This document shows positions 61,148 through 64,000 of a stretch of DNA of 64,000 bases, one piece after another; the stretch's first letter is position 1; each line of letters starts with the position of its first letter. The notes under the pieces are model-generated. The model searched no databases and was not told where the DNA came from. It saw only the letters and a program-made list of their open reading frames with translations. Source of the DNA: Actinomadura barringtoniae (GTDB lineage: Bacteria > Actinomycetota > Actinomycetes > Streptosporangiales > Streptosporangiaceae). Where the stretch lies: the NCBI RefSeq assembly GCF_017573505.1, contig NZ_JAGEOJ010000013.1, positions 124,001 to 188,000 of the forward strand, given 5' to 3'. Both the position numbers and the translations under genes were made by a program.

Positions 61148-62230
61148 GTGCCAACTTACGACAAGGCTCATGACGACAGACGCCGGGGCACACTCGCCGC
61201 GGTGGCCCCGGGCACCCAGATCCGCGATGGGCTCGAGCGCATCCTGCGGGGGCGCACGGGTGCGCTGATCGTGCTCGGCTACGACGACCTGGTCGCCGAG
61301 CTGTGCAGCGGCGGGTTCGAGCTCGACGTCGAGTTCTCGGCCACCCGCCTGCGCGAGCTGGCCAAGATGGACGGCGCGATCGTGCTCGACAGCACCCACA
61401 ACAAGATCGTGCGGGCGGCCGTCCACCTGGTCCCCGACTCCACGATCCCGACCGAGGAGTCGGGCACCCGGCACCGTACGGCCGAACGGGTCGCGCGGCA
61501 GACCGGCCTCCCGGTCGTCTCGGTGAGCCAGTCGATGCACATCATCGCCCTCTACCTGGACGGGATCCGCTACGTCCTGGAGGACTCGGCGGCGATCCTG
61601 TCCAAGGCCAACCAGGCCCTGGCGACCCTTGAGCGCTACAAGCTCCGCCTGGACGAGGTGTCCGGCACCCTGTCCGCCCTGGAGATCGAGGACCTGGTCA
61701 CCGTCCGCGACGTGAGCGCGGTCGTCCAGCGCCTGGAGATGGTCCGCCGCATCGCCGACGAGATCGAGGGCTACGTCGTCGAGCTCGGCACCGACGGCCG
61801 CCTCCTGTCCCTCCAGCTCGACGAGCTGGTGTCGGGCGTGGACGTCGACCGCGAGCTGATCGTCCGCGACTACCCCACGGGCGACGCCCGCGGCCGCAGC
61901 GTAGGCGACGTCCTCGCCGCCCTCGACCTACTCTCCGCCAACGAACTCCTGGACCTGTCCACGGTCGCCGAGGTCATGGGCTTCGCCGGCCCCGACGCCC
62001 TGGACCTCCCGGTCAGCCCCAAGGGCTACCGTCTGCTGGCCAAGGTCCCGCGCCTGCCCGGCCTGGTGGTGGAACGCCTGGTCGAGCACTTCGGCGGCCT
62101 CCAGAAACTCCTGGCCGCCAGCATCGACGACCTTCAGGCCGTGGGCGGCGTGGGCGAGTCCCGCGCCCGCAGCGTCCGCGAAGGCCTCTCCCGCCTGGCC
62201 GAGTCCTCAATCCTGGAACGCTACGTCTAG
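61148..62230 (+). CDS. disA: DNA integrity scanning diadenylate cyclase
   Basis: 360 residues, GTG start. The DAC domain has DGA at 75-77 and RHR at 108-110, the catalytic motifs for c-di-AMP synthesis. A helical linker and helix-hairpin-helix DNA-binding region (LVEHFGGLQKLLAASIDDLQAVGGVGESRA) follow. It senses branched DNA; RadA is known to modulate it. Confidence 0.97.
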   Translation: MPTYDKAHDDRRRGTLAAVAPGTQIRDGLERILRGRTGALIVLGYDDLVAELCSGGFELDVEFSATRLRELAKMDGAIVLDSTHNKIVRAAVHLVPDSTIPTEESGTRHRTAERVARQTGLPVVSVSQSMHIIALYLDGIRYVLEDSAAILSKANQALATLERYKLRLDEVSGTLSALEIEDLVTVRDVSAVVQRLEMVRRIADEIEGYVVELGTDGRLLSLQLDELVSGVDVDRELIVRDYPTGDARGRSVGDVLAALDLLSANELLDLSTVAEVMGFAGPDALDLPVSPKGYRLLAKVPRLPGLVVERLVEHFGGLQKLLAASIDDLQAVGGVGESRARSVREGLSRLAESSILERYV

Positions 62231-62235
62231 AGAAG

Positions 62236-62295
62236 TTACCCGCCAGTAAACTTAGGGCTCTGACTCCCAGCCAGTGAGATATCCGCCATGCGCAT
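62236..62295 (-). CDS. possible 19-residue mini gene
   Basis: MRMADISLAGSQSPKFTGG from ATG 62295, with AGGAG exactly six bases upstream (62302-62306), which is ideal spacing. The frame stays open further upstream, so it may instead be the remnant C-terminus of a longer lost gene. No family recognised. Confidence 0.25.
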   Translation of the reverse strand: MRMADISLAGSQSPKFTGG

Positions 62296-62528
62296 CACCA
62301 TCTCCTGGCGGTCGTAGACCTCGGGACCGTCGGCTTCTGGCTGGCCGGTTCGCCCCTGGCCCTCCCGTACGGCCCGCCTAAGAACCACAGGCAGCCAACA
62401 ACACCGCCACACCCGGCACCCGCCACCCGGCGCGACAACACATGCGGCGCGACTGACACCGAGGCACCGCCGCCAGGGCGCCAACATCACTGCTGCCAAC
62501 CGACTCGGCGGCGTGCGGCGAGCAGGGG

Positions 62529-63200
62529 TCAGCGGAGGCGGAAGACCTGCTTTTTCACCTTGACGTGGTCGGCCTTCACCTGGGCGACGTAGGTTCCCGG
62601 GCGGACCGTGTCGCGTTTGCCGCGGCACTGGCCGTTCGCGCGCCTGCGGTCCCAGGTCACGGTTCCGGCGAACGGGATGCCGCGCTTCAGCATCTGGATC
62701 GAGGAACCGGTGCCGGTGTCGCACTGCGAGCGGGACCAGACGCGATCCGAGCCCGAGGTGATGCGCAGGTCCAGGGACTTGGCGCCCACGTCGAACGTGC
62801 AGGCGCGACCGCCCGTGTTCACGGCCGTGAGCTGGAACTGCGGCATCTGGCCCTTGGTGTAGGTCTCCGCCGAGGAAGTCATGTTGACCACGACGGCGCC
62901 CGGCTCGCAGGCGTCTCCGTCCTTCTTGGCGGCGGTGGCGGGCTGCGTCACCTTGGCCGTCGCGGTCACCGTCACGGTCGGCGTCGCCGCGGGAACGCTC
63001 GGCACCCCAGGACTGGAGCTGCCGACCGCCGCGGCGTTCTTCAGCGGCTGCTGCTGTTTCTTGTCCTCGCCACCACCCGCGGTGCACGCCCAGGCGACCA
63101 GGCCGACGGTGCCGATCACCCCGCCGAGCGCGACGACCCTGCGCCGCCAGTACTGGTCCAGCCCAAAGCTCTCGGGATCACGTCCAGTATCCGAACCCAT
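62529..63200 (-). CDS. membrane-anchored protein with BsuPI/Ig-like domain
   Basis: 223 residues from ATG 63200; ATG 63215 is an alternative and neither has a strong ribosome-binding site. Membrane helix about 22-40, Thr/Pro/Val-rich linker, then a beta-sandwich (about 100-223; FQLTAVNTGGRACTFDVGAKSLDLRITSG...RVWSRSQC) with five cysteines. Similar to unnamed actinobacterial extracellular domains. Divergent from mutY with 67 nt between. Confidence 0.75.
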   Translation of the reverse strand: MGSDTGRDPESFGLDQYWRRRVVALGGVIGTVGLVAWACTAGGGEDKKQQQPLKNAAAVGSSSPGVPSVPAATPTVTVTATAKVTQPATAAKKDGDACEPGAVVVNMTSSAETYTKGQMPQFQLTAVNTGGRACTFDVGAKSLDLRITSGSDRVWSRSQCDTGTGSSIQMLKRGIPFAGTVTWDRRRANGQCRGKRDTVRPGTYVAQVKADHVKVKKQVFRLR

Positions 63201-63267
63201 ACCGAGAGTATGCATTCTTTGATCTTCGTTGAGGTGGCGACCCGCCGTGCCAGAATGGTCGCTCATC

Positions 63268-64000
63268 ATGAGCACCGCTTATACGGACCCGATCCTCGCC
63301 TGGTACGAGTCGAACGCCCGGGATCTCCCCTGGCGCTCACCGTCGGCCACCCCGTGGGGAGTCCTGGTCAGCGAGATCATGCTTCAGCAGACGCCGGTCA
63401 ACCGCGTCATGCCCGTCTGGCACGAGTGGATGAAGCGCTGGCCCACCCCGCCCGACCTGGCCGCCGAGCCCTCCGGCGAGGCCGTACGCGCCTGGGGCCG
63501 CCTCGGCTACCCCCGCCGCGCGCTCCGCCTGCACGCCACCGCCAAGGCGATCACCGAACGCCACGACGGCGAGGTCCCGTCCTCCCACGCCGAGCTCCTG
63601 GACCTCCCCGGCATCGGCTCGTACACCGCCGCCGCCGTCGCCAGCTTCGCCTATCGCCAGCGCCACGCCGTCCTGGACACCAACGTCCGCCGCGTCCTGT
63701 CCCGCCTGATCTCCGGCGACGAGTACCCGCCCAAGTCCCAGACCAAGGCCGAGGTCGCCACCGCCGAGGCGCTCCTCCCCCTCGATCCCCCGACCGCCGC
63801 TCTCTGGTCCGTCGCGGTCATGGAGCTGGGCGCCCTGGTCTGTACGGCCCGTACGCCCCGCTGCGTCGATTGCCCCGTCCTCGACAAGTGCACCTGGCAA
63901 CTGGAAGGCCGCCCCGCGTACGACGGCCCACCCCGCCGAGGCCAGACCTACGCCGGCACCGACCGCCAATGCCGAGGCCGCCTCATGGCCGTCCTCCGCG
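63268..64000 (+). CDS. mutY: A/G-specific adenine glycosylase (partial, cut by window end)
   Basis: 244 codons visible. Removes adenine paired with 8-oxoguanine. Helix-hairpin-helix LPGIGSYTAAAVASFAY, catalytic aspartate in AVLDTNVRRV, and iron-sulfur motif C-X6-C-X2-C-X5-C (CTARTPRCVDCPVLDKC). The C-terminal NUDIX-like domain, if present, is beyond the window. Confidence 0.95.
   Translation, partial: MSTAYTDPILAWYESNARDLPWRSPSATPWGVLVSEIMLQQTPVNRVMPVWHEWMKRWPTPPDLAAEPSGEAVRAWGRLGYPRRALRLHATAKAITERHDGEVPSSHAELLDLPGIGSYTAAAVASFAYRQRHAVLDTNVRRVLSRLISGDEYPPKSQTKAEVATAEALLPLDPPTAALWSVAVMELGALVCTARTPRCVDCPVLDKCTWQLEGRPAYDGPPRRGQTYAGTDRQCRGRLMAVLR

Noticed and set aside
1..64000. tRNA, rRNA or common riboswitches
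   Set aside because: Reading the intergenic spaces on both strands I saw no cloverleaf with a GGTTCGA-type arm and no recognisable riboswitch core. A covariance-model scan would be decisive.

Overview
This window is high-GC actinobacterial chromosome. BldC, BldN, DisA next to RadA, XRE/DUF397 pairs, membrane-anchored Ser/Thr kinases and a Rex-headed hem operon point to a sporulating actinomycete. A member of Streptosporangiales/Thermomonosporaceae (Actinomadura-like) is my best guess, but nothing in the sequence fixes the genus. I found no rRNA, tRNA, CRISPR array, insertion sequence or prophage. GTG and TTG starts and 4-nt stop/start overlaps are common.

Layout. 0-3.2 kb: complex I start (nuoA, nuoB cut by the window edge), geranylgeranyl/menaquinone reductase and menG, with a perfect Rex operator before the reductase. 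3.3-10.3 kb: an XRE/DUF397 pair, a secreted DUF11 protein, a Ser/Thr kinase, a threonine dehydratase, bldC and a lethal-factor-like metalloprotease. 10.4-15.9 kb: cytochrome c maturation operon (tlpA-ccdA-resB-ccsB). 16-24.8 kb: an active Ser/Thr kinase, LysR/EamA, a DapA-family aldolase, hemL, a pseudokinase and a stand-alone primase-polymerase domain. 24.9-28.8 kb: a response regulator, histidine kinase and TAXI binding lipoprotein in one overlapping operon, all with repeat-built C-terminal tails. 29.7-37.6 kb: rex-hemA-hemC-cobA/hemD-hemB, with a glutaredoxin and a membrane-ABM fusion protein upstream. 37.8-46.7 kb: bldN with a shrunken partner gene, a HAD phosphatase, PlsC, an SDR, a COX24-type mini protein, a BldC-like HTH, AcuC and an HSL esterase. 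46.8-57.2 kb: a MacAB-like exporter, proC, proline dehydrogenase, an LCP ligase, an ABC-2 exporter, and TetR with a TIM-barrel protein. 57.3-64 kb: a methyltransferase, an alpha/beta hydrolase, radA, disA and mutY (cut by the window end).

How it fits together. Much of the window is redox and haem biology: complex I, menaquinone, cytochrome c assembly and tetrapyrrole synthesis, linked by Rex operators at two promoters. A second theme is surface signalling: three kinase-like receptors and one two-component system.

The most unusual signal is structural. Several genes end in short tandem repeats that contain the gene's own stop codon (kinase 15992, lysR, pseudokinase, cobA/hemD, LCP, the hydrolase ending at 59199). 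Others carry in-frame repeats at a protein end (histidine kinase, response regulator, TAXI protein, TetR). This suggests repeated slippage or copying at gene ends.
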